From: Sulfolobus sp. S-194 | Lineage (GTDB): Archaea; Thermoproteota; Thermoprotei_A; Sulfolobales; Sulfolobaceae | Direction: 5' to 3' | Length of the DNA stretch: 64,000 bases | Assembly (NCBI RefSeq): GCF_012222305.1 | Contig: NZ_CP035730.1 | Span: forward strand, 2,383,501 to 2,447,500 | Shown here: one piece after another, positions 9,860 to 20,993 of the stretch | Layout: every line of letters starts with the position of its first letter | Position numbering within the stretch: position 1 is the first letter of the stretch | The notes under the pieces: model-generated | What the model saw: only the letters and a program-made list of their open reading frames with translations | What the model was told of the DNA's origin: nothing | Database searches by the model: none | Position numbers and translations under genes: made by a program

Positions 9860-10108
9860 TTATTTAGTTTTTAAAATTTTTATTCTAAAAGTATTACCTT
9901 GTTTCTCTATCTCACAGGGATAACCCCTTGATTCACATATAACCGGTATCGATAGTTCTGCTGGTTCATCATCACTGAGTATTTCAAGTACTTGTCCTTC
10001 TTTCATATGATTAAGCATTTTAACTATTTCAATTTGAGGCTCTGGACAAGGTTCACCTCTTAGATCAAGTATCACATCTGGCTTATTGGATTTAATTTTA
10101 TCACTCAT
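9860..10108 (-). CDS. tusA: TusA/SirA-family sulfur carrier protein
   Basis: 82 residues, the usual size. The family signature is present: LDLRGEPCPEPQIEIVKML, with the persulfide-carrying cysteine in CPxP near residue 21. A second region (LEILSDDEPAELSIPVICESRG) matches the conserved DDP-type stretch. In Sulfolobales TusA proteins carry sulfane sulfur between DsrE, rhodanese and heterodisulfide-reductase-like complexes during sulfur oxidation, or to tRNA thiolation. No hdr or dsrE gene is next to this copy, so its role cannot be chosen from context. Confidence 0.9.
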   Translation of the reverse strand: MSDKIKSNKPDVILDLRGEPCPEPQIEIVKMLNHMKEGQVLEILSDDEPAELSIPVICESRGYPCEIEKQGNTFRIKILKTK

Positions 10109-10272
10109 CGAGAGCTCTTTAGTTTAGATATTTAAATATTTTAATCATTTTATAAAGTGAAAGTTAAAATTTGTATTAAAATTAAGAAAAATTAATTCTC
10201 TTCATAAAATAATACACTATACATGACACAAGGCCATAAAATATGTGTACGATTAAGTAATTTAATGTTACC

Positions 10273-10572
10273 TTAAATGGTATAAAAAGCAGACGTGCTG
10301 AGGCTAAAGAGTGTTAATACTGAAGATCCAAACATTATACTTAAAATTATTGCGGAACCTAAAGAGGTAGTATAGACTCCGCTTTCCTCAACTATTTCAC
10401 AACCTATTACAAACAGTAGGAGTGAAGCTATTAGATGTAATGCCATCCCCAGAATTACTAAGTTAATATGAAAGATATGCTGAGATATACATGAAAAGAC
10501 CTTTAAATCACTTAAATAAAAGAGCAACTCCACTAAACCTCCTGTAAAGCCAGAAATTACTTTTGCAAACAT
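10273..10572 (-). CDS. Small membrane protein, unknown
   Basis: 99 residues with ATG start and about three hydrophobic stretches (around 8-22, 36-57 and 70-95). Two cysteines lie at about 28 and 58. No recognisable family. It is flanked by gene-poor DNA and lies close to a disrupted gene, so it may itself be a remnant; the unbroken frame with an evenly hydrophobic pattern is the only evidence for it. Confidence 0.45.
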   Translation of the reverse strand: MFAKVISGFTGGLVELLFYLSDLKVFSCISQHIFHINLVILGMALHLIASLLLFVIGCEIVEESGVYTTSLGSAIILSIMFGSSVLTLFSLSTSAFYTI

Positions 10573-11597
10573 TTTTCGTCATTTAAGATTCATAGTTAAG
10601 TAACCGCGTGAACAATTCCAAATATTATTTTGTAATATTTAAAAAGTTCTCCATGTTATAATGGATGAGGTTGGCAACCTTGACGATAGATTGATAAACT
10701 AGTATATCATTTTCTGTATCATGAAAATCAAAGCTAAAGAGGCCGAAAGCTTAATAGAGTCAATACTGAAGAAGAGGGGGAGTCGAGAATCCATCAATTA
10801 TTGCAAAGCATTTTGTAGAAGCTGAGCTTAGGGGTCATTCTTCTCATGGTCTCCAAAGAGTTATCCCTCTCATTAAGGGAATAGATTTAGGAACAATAAG
10901 GAAAACCGTGAAACTAACAGAAGTTAAAAGAGAGGATAATGCAGTTCTTTATGATGCAAACCATAGCATAGGAATTCTAGTCTGGCACTATCTAACAGAA
11001 AGCCCGAAAGAAAGCTTGATTGCAGTTAAAAACTCCTCTCATATAGGTTTTTTAGGCTACTACACTAGGAGGATATCAATGAGACTCGGAAAACCCGCAA
11101 TTATGATAGGAAATGGTGAACCTGCAGTAGTAAAGCCTGGAACTGCGAAAAAAGTCATATCAACTACTCCTATAAGTTTTGCAATACCTTGTAAAAAGAT
11201 TGTAGTTTTAGACATGTCTTTATCTTCTATTGCAAGAGGAAAAATTATTGAGGCTAAAAGAAAGGGAGAGAAAATACCTTATGGTGTTGCTGTAAATAAG
11301 AACGGTGAGATAACTGCAGATCCGGATGAGGCTTTACAAGGTGGACTATTGCCCATAGGGGGTATGAAAGGGTTCTTCCTTATGATGACCCTAGAATTGT
11401 TAGTTTCTTTTCTGACTGGAAGTGCTTTAGCTACTGAAGTTCAAGGTGTTCTAGATACGACTAAGAGCCCTAACAAGGGAGAGTTCATGATTATTTTACC
11501 TAGGCTTCAAGGTGACTGTCACGGTTTATCGGTACTAAAGCAATTTGTGGAATATCTACCTGGTGAACATAGCGATGAAATGTTAAAGAGAGATGAA

Positions 11598-11603
11598 ATA
11601 GAT
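11598..11603. repeat. Target-site duplication, left copy (ATAGAT)
   Basis: ATAGAT lies directly outside the left inverted repeat of the IS and is repeated at 12803-12808 outside the right one. Deleting the IS and one copy restores the host reading frame. Confidence 0.88.
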
Positions 11604-11621
11604 TAGCAGTTGTTCTACTTT
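11604..11621. repeat. IS terminal inverted repeat, left
   Basis: TAGCAGTTGTTCTACTTT; matches the right end in 16 of 18 positions. The last base overlaps the second base of the transposase stop codon region (11620-11622), so the gene runs to the very end of the element. Confidence 0.9.
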
Positions 11622-12714
11622 AACGTAGCTTAAACATTTTCATCAAACCAAGAGCACCCCCTAAACGAATTTCAACGAACCGGAGAAACTCCTCCACACT
11701 CCTCAAGTTAAGGGAACTAATCAAATCCCTAACCGTGTTAACCACCATCACGAAGAGGAGTAGATAACCTTGAAGCCTCCTTCTCTTGAGGAAAGAGGAA
11801 TCTTGCATACCCAAGGCCTTAACATCCCTGTGCAACCTCTCTATCTCCCACCTAATCTTCCAAGTCCTCTCTATCTCCTCATCCCTCAAGTTAAGGTCAG
11901 TAGTGTACAAGTTCAGCCTATTATCTTTATATACCAGTATTAACAACTTTATAGTAATAACTTGGTCTCCTAGGGTCAAATCAGCCAAGTAAGACCCAGG
12001 AGGGAGATCTCCGACGTGGGGGTGCCCCTCCACCCCCAACGTCCCCTCCAAAGGCCTAACCCTTAGAAGCCTCCTATTAGACTTCAACTCAGAAACCACA
12101 CCACCCCCCACCAACTTCTCAGACCAATACCAAGAGTCGAAAACAACCCTACATACGGGGAATAGCCCTTTGAGGGTCTCGATAATTTCCGCAGCCATCT
12201 CGATCTTGGTCTTGAATTCACTCACCATCCCGCTCTCCCACATCTTTCTTGTTGCGTAGGGGAATGCGCCGACTAAGTGGCTTTTTCCCGTGGCTAAGTC
12301 GTATAAGGCTATTGTGAGGATTTGTATGCCGGGCTCGAATTTCTTGTGTGTGGAGCACCACGCGAAGTAGTTACCATGCTTGCTTGCTATGCCCTCTATT
12401 CTGGAATAGGGTTTGTGGTCGAAGGTATCATCAATTATTACTACTACGGGCCCAACTATCACTTTTCTTAACTCCTCAAGGTAGTCTCTCCATGTGTTCT
12501 CTAAGTCCTCTAGTGCTTTTAGTAGGTTGGCGTAGTTTAATCCGAATGTGATGGATGTGTTTCTGATGCTGGCCCTCCCTCCTATCAAGGCCATGAGTGT
12601 TAAACCTAGTGATACTTTCCTGCTTAACCCGTTCATTCTCAGTATTCCGACTAAGGAATTGAAGGACTTGATGAACTCACTCCTCGCAATGTCGAGCTTT
12701 TTCTCGGACTTCAC
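11620..12714 (-). CDS. IS4-superfamily DDE transposase
   Basis: 364 residues, intact. The DDE catalytic residues are visible: first D in VVIIDDTFDHK (about residue 94), second D in VVFDSWYWSE (about 191), and the glutamate in the Y(2)R(3)E(6)K-type signature, here W-KI-R-WEI-E-RLHRDV-K (about 287-301), with W replacing Y. The C-terminal helix region GYLLLFVMVVNTVRDLI is typical of this superfamily. No frameshift or stop is present, so the element may still be mobile. The terminal inverted repeats lie 16 nt beyond its stop and about 70 nt beyond its start. Confidence 0.93.
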   Translation of the reverse strand: MKSEKKLDIARSEFIKSFNSLVGILRMNGLSRKVSLGLTLMALIGGRASIRNTSITFGLNYANLLKALEDLENTWRDYLEELRKVIVGPVVVIIDDTFDHKPYSRIEGIASKHGNYFAWCSTHKKFEPGIQILTIALYDLATGKSHLVGAFPYATRKMWESGMVSEFKTKIEMAAEIIETLKGLFPVCRVVFDSWYWSEKLVGGGVVSELKSNRRLLRVRPLEGTLGVEGHPHVGDLPPGSYLADLTLGDQVITIKLLILVYKDNRLNLYTTDLNLRDEEIERTWKIRWEIERLHRDVKALGMQDSSFLKRRRLQGYLLLFVMVVNTVRDLISSLNLRSVEEFLRFVEIRLGGALGLMKMFKLR

Positions 12715-12784
12715 AGTTTTTAATCAACCAGATGCAAAATTAAAAACTTTATCGATAATACCGTGAACTTTGTATTACCAAGGG

Positions 12785-12802
12785 AAATTAGAATAACTGC
12801 TA
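12785..12802. repeat. IS terminal inverted repeat, right
   Basis: On the plus strand AAATTAGAATAACTGCTA; its reverse complement matches the left end with two mismatches. Confidence 0.9.
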
Positions 12803-12808
12803 ATAGAT
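12803..12808. repeat. Target-site duplication, right copy (ATAGAT)
   Basis: Second copy of the 6-bp direct repeat; directly followed by the surviving C-terminal codons of the disrupted dehydrogenase gene. Confidence 0.88.
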
Positions 12809-12914
12809 ATTGATGATAAGTTATATGATATTTTCGTTAAATTAGAGGCTGAAGAACAATTCAATTGGATTCAAAACGAATAATTTTTAAAATTAGGTTT
12901 AGTAATAAAGATTA

Positions 12915-14627
12915 ATGAAGAGAGTTAAATTTATAACAATTCTGTTATTAACTCTCTTTTTAATAGAGTTTTTTACACCTATATTAGCACAGAGCGAAGG
13001 TGTGGTAAGTATAGGAGAAGGACAATTACCTTTAACAACATCTTTAGTATTTTATAAGGGAAATTATGCTATTATCACTGATTTCTTCGAGGAGATCATT
13101 AACAATACAATAAATCCTTCAACAAATACTGTGCTTACAAAGTTTACATTATACCTAAACTCTTCAATAGTATATGATAATAGGACATTTAAGTTACCTT
13201 TCGGAATTACACAAGCAAGTGGCGTTCAAATTAACAACAGTATAGTATATTACGTTATAGCGCATAAGGGCAATATAACATTTTTTAACGTTCCTTCAAT
13301 ATTGAGTTCACTTGCATCACTTTTATATATGACTCCTAACGTTACATTATATTATGTTTACTTTAACGGTACGTCTTTATCTTATACTCCAGTAATAAGA
13401 AACGCTAATATAACTTCTGTGGTCACAAACGGATATTCAGCTTTTGTAGTAATTAAGAACGAAAGTTCTTACACTTTAGTAGAAATAAATGGAACTAAGG
13501 TGGTTGATAAATGTGTTTTAAATATAACTCAAGCAATACATGTTTGTTTACTGGCCTTTAGCTCCAATTATGTAGATATTGCAATTAGTTATTTTGGAAC
13601 TCCTCAAGTAGGTACGAAAGGAATCCTATACAATATTGAAGTTCTCGATCTACAAAATAAATCCATAACCAAGACTTTTACGAATATTTTATCTCCGCCT
13701 ACTACGGTATATAATTCTAACAATTCGTTCTTTATAATAACAAATAATAACATCACGAGTTTAATAAATGCTTCTGGATACATACTAGCTAACATAAGTA
13801 CACCTGCAGTGGGTTACTCCTACTCTTACATGTATTACAATAACTTACTCGTAACAATTAGTTTTACTTCAATATCATTAAGCGGTGTTACATTTATTGT
13901 GAATACTTACGTCTATATGGGCGGAAAGTGGTTAAAATATGATAGTCTATCATTTATATCGACGTCAATTAAACAAATAAGCGTACCTATTGGTGTTGAA
14001 GCTTACCCAGATCAGTTCAGATTAGTTATCTCTCAGCAAATAATTAACACATCAACACTAACTACATTTTCTTATTACTACTATACAGTTCCTCTTTCGA
14101 AACCTATTAAACCAAAATTCAATATTACCATTCAGCAAGAGCCCGGTACAACAGAGGTATTCTTATATATAAATGAATCAAATGCTACATTGCTAGGAGT
14201 TAATAATATTTCAGTGCACCTAAATTCAACATTAATAGGAACTTATCCCCCTAACATGAAAGTAATTTCATTTAATATTACTAAGAATGGAACATATCTG
14301 ATCACTGTTACAGCATCGAATATATTCGGAAATACATCATCAAGCAGGGTAGCAACAATTACAGTAGAACCAATACCAATAAAAACTACTACAACGACAG
14401 CATCCACAACCACAACAACTACCACGAAAACAAATATAACTACTAGCTCGACTACGAGTAGTATAAGTACGTCATCAACTACATCTGTAAGTACAACTAG
14501 AAGTACTCTAACAATTACTCGTCAAACTACAATCGCATCTTCCAACAATATAACTAATTATATTATTGTCGCATTAGTAGCAGTTGTAATAATAGCTATA
14601 CTTATGTTCCTATTTAGAAGAAAGTAA
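12915..14627 (+). CDS. Secreted, membrane-anchored surface glycoprotein with Thr/Ser stalk
   Basis: 570 residues. A signal peptide is clear (hydrophobic residues 6-24, small residues before a cut near residue 26, ending ILAQ). The body (about 27-465) is beta-rich with many N-x-S/T sequons, as in heavily N-glycosylated Sulfolobales surface proteins. Residues about 395-475 could form one Ig-like domain (FNITIQQEPGTTEVFLYINES onwards). A threonine/serine stalk of about 60 residues (475-540) leads to a single C-terminal membrane helix (NYIIVALVAVVIIAILMFLF) and a short RRK cytoplasmic tail. The architecture suits an S-layer-associated or solute-binding surface protein anchored in the membrane; no ligand-binding family was recognised and no transporter genes are adjacent. 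Confidence 0.85.
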   Translation: MKRVKFITILLLTLFLIEFFTPILAQSEGVVSIGEGQLPLTTSLVFYKGNYAIITDFFEEIINNTINPSTNTVLTKFTLYLNSSIVYDNRTFKLPFGITQASGVQINNSIVYYVIAHKGNITFFNVPSILSSLASLLYMTPNVTLYYVYFNGTSLSYTPVIRNANITSVVTNGYSAFVVIKNESSYTLVEINGTKVVDKCVLNITQAIHVCLLAFSSNYVDIAISYFGTPQVGTKGILYNIEVLDLQNKSITKTFTNILSPPTTVYNSNNSFFIITNNNITSLINASGYILANISTPAVGYSYSYMYYNNLLVTISFTSISLSGVTFIVNTYVYMGGKWLKYDSLSFISTSIKQISVPIGVEAYPDQFRLVISQQIINTSTLTTFSYYYYTVPLSKPIKPKFNITIQQEPGTTEVFLYINESNATLLGVNNISVHLNSTLIGTYPPNMKVISFNITKNGTYLITVTASNIFGNTSSSRVATITVEPIPIKTTTTTASTTTTTTTKTNITTSSTTSSISTSSTTSVSTTRSTLTITRQTTIASSNNITNYIIVALVAVVIIAILMFLFRRK

Positions 14628-14939
14628 ACTATTTTTTATACTGCTATTTCACCAAATATTCTTAGGAAAAAATCTTCAGCTATAAAACTAGAACAGTCTT
14701 CAAATAAAGGATTATTTTATTTTTAGTCTATATAAATTTTATTTCATCATAAAATTTTAAATACGTATAAAATGGATTATGGAGAAGTTTATAGTTTTAC
14801 ACTTGGATATAAATTTTATGTTGAAATAAATATTACTTAAGAGCATATAATATTAATTACACTAAATAAGCATCTTTTTCGTTTTTGTTTAGCTTTTCGG
14901 AGGCCAGTAAGTTAGAGTTTATATTCATAGTTTTCTTAA
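14628..14939. other. Intergenic region, A+T-rich, no supported gene
   Basis: Several TATA-like stretches occur. One (aaattttaaatacgtataaa, 14753-14772) lies just ahead of a 22-codon frame starting at ATG 14772 (MDYGEVYSFTLG...) and ending at 14840. Such a short frame may be chance or a relic. The right edge runs into the C/D box sRNA on the minus strand. Confidence 0.4.
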
Positions 14940-14998
14940 AGAATCAGCGCTTGCAGTCTTCTTCATCTTATCTAGAGCCCGGAAGCTCATCATGTTAT
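14940..14998 (-). ncRNA. C/D box guide sRNA (candidate)
   Basis: On the minus strand the boxes fall in the proper order: C box ATGATGA (14993-14987), 12-nt guide region GCTTCCGGGCTC, a D'-like TAGA, C'-like AGATGA, 15-nt guide AGAAGACTGCAAGCG, and D box CTGA (14947-14944). C to D spans 50 nt, the normal Sulfolobus size. The segment is clearly more G+C-rich than its intergenic surroundings, which in A+T-rich hyperthermophiles marks structured RNA. The C box overlaps the stop codon of the upstream HTH gene, so the sRNA is probably released from, or shares a promoter with, that transcript. Targets should contain sequences complementary to the guides (for D: CGCTTGCAGTCTTC); I cannot confirm them here. 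Confidence 0.7.
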
Positions 14999-15376
14999 AT
15001 CATACGGACATGCTTGTTCTTGTTTTAATACTTTTCTCCTTGCATAACTACATAAAACACATAATGATAAAGGATCTGTAGTTTCTTCATTATTTATAAT
15101 TTTTCTAGAAAATGATTCTAAAAGATCCATGAAATCACTATCTTTACTTAGTATTTTCTTTAACTCCTCATCTCCCCTCTTTCCCTTCAATAAATAATTG
15201 ACTTCTGCTATAGAAATAGCAAGAATTTCTGCTATTTCTTTCTGACTATACCCTCTTTCTGAAAGTTTGATAGCTAATAATGCTTTAATAGCCGGTATGA
15301 CATCTTTAACAGCAACTTCACAAGGTACTATTATCTTTTTTGGCAAGATTCCCACTTTAACACTATACAACAACAT
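14990..15376 (-). CDS. HTH transcriptional regulator with C-terminal cysteines (COG2522-like)
   Basis: 128 residues. A helix-turn-helix spans about 33-65 (LSERGYSQKEIAEILAISIAEVNYLLKGKRG). The C-terminus has three cysteines in the pattern CVLCSYARRKVLKQEQAC, as in archaeal COG2522 regulators, which may bind a metal or Fe-S cluster. Target genes unknown. The gene ends inside the C box of the sRNA on the same strand and begins 28 nt after the pat gene, so pat, this regulator and the sRNA could form one transcription unit. Confidence 0.75.
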   Translation of the reverse strand: MLLYSVKVGILPKKIIVPCEVAVKDVIPAIKALLAIKLSERGYSQKEIAEILAISIAEVNYLLKGKRGDEELKKILSKDSDFMDLLESFSRKIINNEETTDPLSLCVLCSYARRKVLKQEQACPYDIT

Positions 15377-15404
15377 TTAATAAAATTACTTTTATAGTAT
15401 GTTA

Positions 15405-15887
<483 letters not shown>

Positions 15888-15977
15888 TTACAAAACTAGT
15901 TTAAAAACATTTACTACTGTTTAATTACTAGCAAACAAACCGTGATATTTAATAATCAATAAGTTATTTTACTCTTG

Positions 15978-17150
15978 ATGATAAAAAAGATTGTAGTTGT
16001 AGGAGCCGGAACTATGGGACATGGTATAGCAGAAGTTGCCGCCCTTAGTGGTTTTAAAGTAGGTTTAATAGATATATCATGGGATTTTCTTAATAGAGCT
16101 AAAGATAGGATAACGGAATCAGTAACAAGATTGTATGAAAAGGGGCAAATTAAAGAAAAAGTAGAAGATATCCTAGGAAGAATAGAGTTTAATACTTCTT
16201 ATGATATTGCCAAAGATGCAGATTTTGCAATTGAAGCAGTACCAGAAAATTTAGAATTAAAGAAAAATATATTTAAATCATTAGATGAGATTACACCATC
16301 TCATACTATATTAGCTACGAATACATCTTCTATACCAATATCAGACATTGCTGAAGCAACTAGAAGGAAAGATAAAGTAATAGGAATGCACTTCTTTAAC
16401 CCTCCAGTTATAATGAAATTAGTTGAAGTTATACCAAGTAAATATACGTCTGATGAAGCAACTAATTTAACTATAGAACTAGCAAAAAGAATGAATAAAA
16501 TACCAGTTAAGTTAAAGTATGAAATACCGGGATTTGTAAGCAATAGAATATTCATTAGACTTCTCCAAGAAGCATGTAGAGAGGTAGAAAATGGAGAAGG
16601 AAGCATTGAGGAAGTAGATAGTGCAGCAAGAAATAAATTAAAATTGCCTATGGGATTGTTTGAATTAGCCGATTACGTAGGCTTAGATGTAGTAGTAGAT
16701 ATTTGGAACGTCTTAGTTACTAGAGGAACGCTAGACGTAAAATGTAGTTTATATAAGAATAAAGTATTTGAAAAAAGTTTAGGAGTAAAAAGCGGTAAAG
16801 GATTTTACAATTATCCGGCACCAGGTAAGTATATGAAAGCACAACTACCTAGTGAAAGCAAGGTAGACCCGGCAAAACTAATTTCCTTAGCAGTTAATGA
16901 AGCTAGCTGGATGATAGAAAATGAAATAGTTAGTGCTAAGGATATAGATACTGTAATGATCTATGGATTCAATTTCCCTAAAGGACTTCTTGAAATGGCT
17001 GATGAACTTGGGTTAGATAACGTGTATAAATATCTAAAAGATATTTATGCTAAAGGATACGATGCATATAGACCGACTAAGCTTTTAGAAAAAATGATAA
17101 AAGAAGGCAAACTAGGCAAGAAGTCTGGAGAAGGCTTTTACAAGTATTAA
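15978..17150 (+). CDS. 3-hydroxyacyl-CoA dehydrogenase
   Basis: About 390 residues. The N-terminal Rossmann domain has [14 protein letters not shown] (NAD binding) and the family stretch NTSSIPIS with HFFNPP containing the catalytic histidine. The central 3HCDH C-terminal domain (PGFVSNRIF through GKGFYNYP) is followed by a second copy-like domain ending GEGFYKY, so the protein has the duplicated C-terminal arrangement but lacks the enoyl-CoA hydratase domain of the fused crotonase/dehydrogenase of the 3-hydroxypropionate/4-hydroxybutyrate cycle. It should oxidise (S)-3-hydroxyacyl-CoA with NAD. ATG at 15978 is preferred; TTG at 15975 directly precedes it. The PaaK-like ligase follows after 32 nt, probably in the same operon. 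Confidence 0.92.
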   Translation: MIKKIVVVGAGTMGHGIAEVAALSGFKVGLIDISWDFLNRAKDRITESVTRLYEKGQIKEKVEDILGRIEFNTSYDIAKDADFAIEAVPENLELKKNIFKSLDEITPSHTILATNTSSIPISDIAEATRRKDKVIGMHFFNPPVIMKLVEVIPSKYTSDEATNLTIELAKRMNKIPVKLKYEIPGFVSNRIFIRLLQEACREVENGEGSIEEVDSAARNKLKLPMGLFELADYVGLDVVVDIWNVLVTRGTLDVKCSLYKNKVFEKSLGVKSGKGFYNYPAPGKYMKAQLPSESKVDPAKLISLAVNEASWMIENEIVSAKDIDTVMIYGFNFPKGLLEMADELGLDNVYKYLKDIYAKGYDAYRPTKLLEKMIKEGKLGKKSGEGFYKY

Positions 17151-17182
17151 TATTTTTTAAACTGTTTATACAATTTAAGCAT

Positions 17183-18607
<1,425 letters not shown>

Positions 18608-18639
18608 CTTAAAAATAAAATTTTTAGCTTTTTACTTCT

Positions 18640-19253
<614 letters not shown>

Positions 19254-19329
19254 GGGGCCGTAGTCTAGCCTGGACTAGGACGCCAGGCTTGGGCCCTGGT
19301 GATCGCGGGTTCAAATCCCGCCGGCCCCA
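19254..19329 (+). tRNA. proT: tRNA-Pro (TGG)
   Basis: Acceptor arms GGGGCCG (19254-19260) and CGGCCCC (19322-19328) with discriminator A at 19329. The anticodon arm is CCAGG-CTTGGGC-CCTGG with anticodon TGG, reading CCA and other CCN codons. T arm GCGGG-TTCAAAT-CCCGC. No intron and no encoded CCA. The 3' half is the attachment site used by an SSV-type integrase, shown by the overlapping antisense int(N) fragment. Confidence 0.97.
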
Positions 19330-19474
19330 TTAGGGGGACGAATCCCCCTAATACCCCCTCTTTCATTTTTTCGTAAGTTTCTACGACGTCAGCTAAAGGC
19401 CCAACGTAACGCTCTTTTACCTCACCGTTTATCGTTTCCAATTTATAGACATAATACCGCCACTTTTCTTTCAT
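19265..19474 (-). pseudogene. int(N): N-terminal fragment of an SSV-type (fuselloviral) integrase
   Basis: A 69-codon frame begins just downstream of tRNA-Pro and reads back through the tRNA. Its residues 6-45 ([32 protein letters not shown]) match the N-terminus of SSV1 integrase as I remember it, including the near-identical [17 protein letters not shown] block. The end ([15 protein letters not shown]) is the usual readout of a tRNA-derived attP in antisense. SSV-type integration splits int into a short int(N) beside the intact tRNA and a long int(C) at the far border. Here only int(N) remains: mutase genes follow 169 nt on, with no int(C) and no second copy of the tRNA 3' half. The element has therefore been lost. 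Confidence 0.9.
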
Positions 19475-19642
19475 TTATAATATCAAACCAATTATTTTCT
19501 ATAAAATATTACCTTTATTCTGATTATCATACTATCTACTTTAAAGATATATTATATAAAATTTATCATCTTATTGATCTATATTTATATTCATAATTAG
19601 TATCATACTAAAATTTAAGCAATTTAAACTTACTATATACTG

Positions 19643-20065
19643 ATGAGCCAGAAAAGGATTAAGGTTTTAGTTGCAAAATTAGGTCTTGACGGTCATGATA
19701 GGGGTGCTAAAGTAATAGCAAGAGCATTAAAGGATGCTGGAATGGAAGTCGTTTATACCGGTTTAAGGCAAACCCCAGAGCAGATAGTAAAATCTGCAAT
19801 ACAAGAGGACGTAGATGTTATTGGTATTAGTATCTTAAGTGGTGCTCACCTAGAATTAGTACCCTATGTTGTAAACCTTATGCGTGAAAAAGGATTAAAT
19901 GATGTTGTATTAGTTGTAGGCGGAGTTATACCACCTCAAGATGTACCAAAACTTAAAGAGATAGGAGTTGATGAAGTGTTCTTACCTGGTTCTAGCCTAA
20001 AAGATGTAGTAGAGAAAATTACAAAGGCTGTAGAGAGTAAAAGGGGCATAAAGGTTGCTTCTTGA
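19643..20065 (+). CDS. mcmB: Methylmalonyl-CoA mutase B12-binding (small) subunit
   Basis: 140 residues forming only the cobalamin-binding domain. The signature [14 protein letters not shown] (D-x-H-x-x-G, histidine as lower cobalt ligand, about residue 17) is complete, followed by SILSGAH and GGVIPPQD as in mutase alpha C-terminal domains. It would pair with a separate large catalytic subunit not found in this window. In Sulfolobales the mutase converts methylmalonyl-CoA to succinyl-CoA in the 3-hydroxypropionate/4-hydroxybutyrate CO2-fixation cycle. A TATA-like aaatttaagc lies 28 nt before the ATG. The downstream meaB overlaps by 11 nt. Confidence 0.95.
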   Translation: MSQKRIKVLVAKLGLDGHDRGAKVIARALKDAGMEVVYTGLRQTPEQIVKSAIQEDVDVIGISILSGAHLELVPYVVNLMREKGLNDVVLVVGGVIPPQDVPKLKEIGVDEVFLPGSSLKDVVEKITKAVESKRGIKVAS

Positions 20066-20993
20066 AAAAGCTTTGGCTGGTGAGGAATTAGCAATCTCTA
20101 GACTTTTAACAAAAATAGAGTATTTTACTCAAGAGGGTCTAGAAAGCTTACAAGAGTTAATTAAAAGGTCTGGAAAAGCACACGTTATAGGAATTACTGG
20201 ATCACCTGGTGCTGGTAAAAGTACTCTGATTTCAGAGCTTATTTCAGAATATGTAAAGAGAGGTCATAAAGTTGGTGTAATTTTAATTGATCCTTCTAGT
20301 CCGTTTAGTATGGGCTCTTTTATGGGAAATAGAATTAGAATGGTCGGTAAGGAGGTCAGTGGTAACGTTTTTATTAGAAGCATAGCATCTAGAGGAAATT
20401 TAGGAGGAATATCTTCAGAAGCCTTAATGTTAATTGAGGCGTTAGACGGTTTAGGATTTGATAGAATAATTGTTGAAACCGTAGGAGCAGGGCAGACAGA
20501 TACTGATGTAGTAAATGGTGTTCATACTATAGCAGTTGTTTCTGTACCTGGGACTGGAGATGAGATCCAGGCTTTAAAAGCCGGAATAATGGAAATTGGG
20601 GATGTATATATTGTTAACAAGGCTGATAAGATTGAAGCCGAGATGCTATATGATGCTATAAGATTTGCTTTAGATACTGCGGAAGTGAATTTCAGAGATG
20701 GTTGGGTACCTAAAATAATTAAGACTATAGCAATAAAAGGTTTAGGAATTAAAGAGTTGGTAGATGTATTTGAAGAACACTTATCTTTCATTAAAGAAAA
20801 AGGACTATTCGAAAAAAGAATTAGAGAGAGAAGAATGAAAATGATAGAGTTAATGTTGAGGAGAAAAGTAGATGAGGTTATTAGTTTGATTGTAAAAGAG
20901 AATTCTGATTATATATCAGAGCAAATAAATGAGAAACATAATTTGTTGAATTTAATTAATGAAGTTTATAATAAAGTAAAGGAGAAATTATAG
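20055..20993 (+). CDS. meaB: Methylmalonyl-CoA mutase-associated GTPase MeaB (ArgK family)
   Basis: 312 residues. Walker [10 protein letters not shown] (about 50-58), switch and Walker B region ([35 protein letters not shown]) and the guanine-specificity motif NKAD (V-N-K-A-D near 194) identify the G3E-type MeaB/ArgK GTPase. It gates cobalamin loading and protects mutase from inactivation. The start is TTG at 20055, inside the 3' end of the B12 subunit gene (11-nt overlap), a tight translational coupling that confirms partnership. The helical C-terminal arm ([12 protein letters not shown]...) is the dimerisation extension. Confidence 0.95.
   Translation: MLLEKALAGEELAISRLLTKIEYFTQEGLESLQELIKRSGKAHVIGITGSPGAGKSTLISELISEYVKRGHKVGVILIDPSSPFSMGSFMGNRIRMVGKEVSGNVFIRSIASRGNLGGISSEALMLIEALDGLGFDRIIVETVGAGQTDTDVVNGVHTIAVVSVPGTGDEIQALKAGIMEIGDVYIVNKADKIEAEMLYDAIRFALDTAEVNFRDGWVPKIIKTIAIKGLGIKELVDVFEEHLSFIKEKGLFEKRIRERRMKMIELMLRRKVDEVISLIVKENSDYISEQINEKHNLLNLINEVYNKVKEKL

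Larger units (their letters stand above)
11604..12802 (-). mobile_element. Complete IS4-type insertion sequence, 1199 bp
   Basis: The ends are inverted repeats: TAGCAGTTGTTCTACTTT at 11604-11621 and, read on the other strand, TAGCAGTTATTCTAATTT at 12802-12785, matching at 16 of 18 positions. A 6-bp direct repeat ATAGAT flanks the element. It holds one transposase gene on the minus strand. Its DNA is visibly more G+C-rich than its surroundings, consistent with recent arrival. Transposase motifs place it in the IS4 superfamily, in the neighbourhood of the Sulfolobus elements ISC1359/ISC1439; the exact name needs an ISfinder comparison. Confidence 0.93.
10721..12883 (+). pseudogene. Malate/L-lactate dehydrogenase-family (Ldh2) gene, frameshifted and split by an IS
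   Basis: Three pieces make up one gene. Residues 1-20 start at ATG 10721 (MKIKAKEAESLIESILKK). At a run of five Gs (10776-10780) the frame shifts by one base; in the next frame it continues ENPSIIAKHFVEAELRGHSSHG, the conserved H-S-H-G of this NAD(P)-dependent family, through SSHIGFLGYY, LDMSLSSIARGKI and LLPIGGMKGF to KRDEID at 11603. An insertion sequence then interrupts it. Removing 11604-12808 (the element plus one copy of ATAGAT) joins the frame exactly to IDDKLYDIFVKL at 12809 and a stop at 12881-12883. The reassembled protein is about 311 aa versus about 340-360 for the family, with one internal shortening before the end. Known members oxidise malate, sulfolactate or ureidoglycolate; this one cannot work as it stands. 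Confidence 0.9.

Noticed and set aside
12348..12766. Plus-strand open frames over the transposase gene
   Set aside because: They are antisense shadows of a complete DDE transposase and have no protein-like motifs.
14243..14425. Minus-strand valine-rich frame
   Set aside because: Complement of the threonine-rich stalk of the surface protein.
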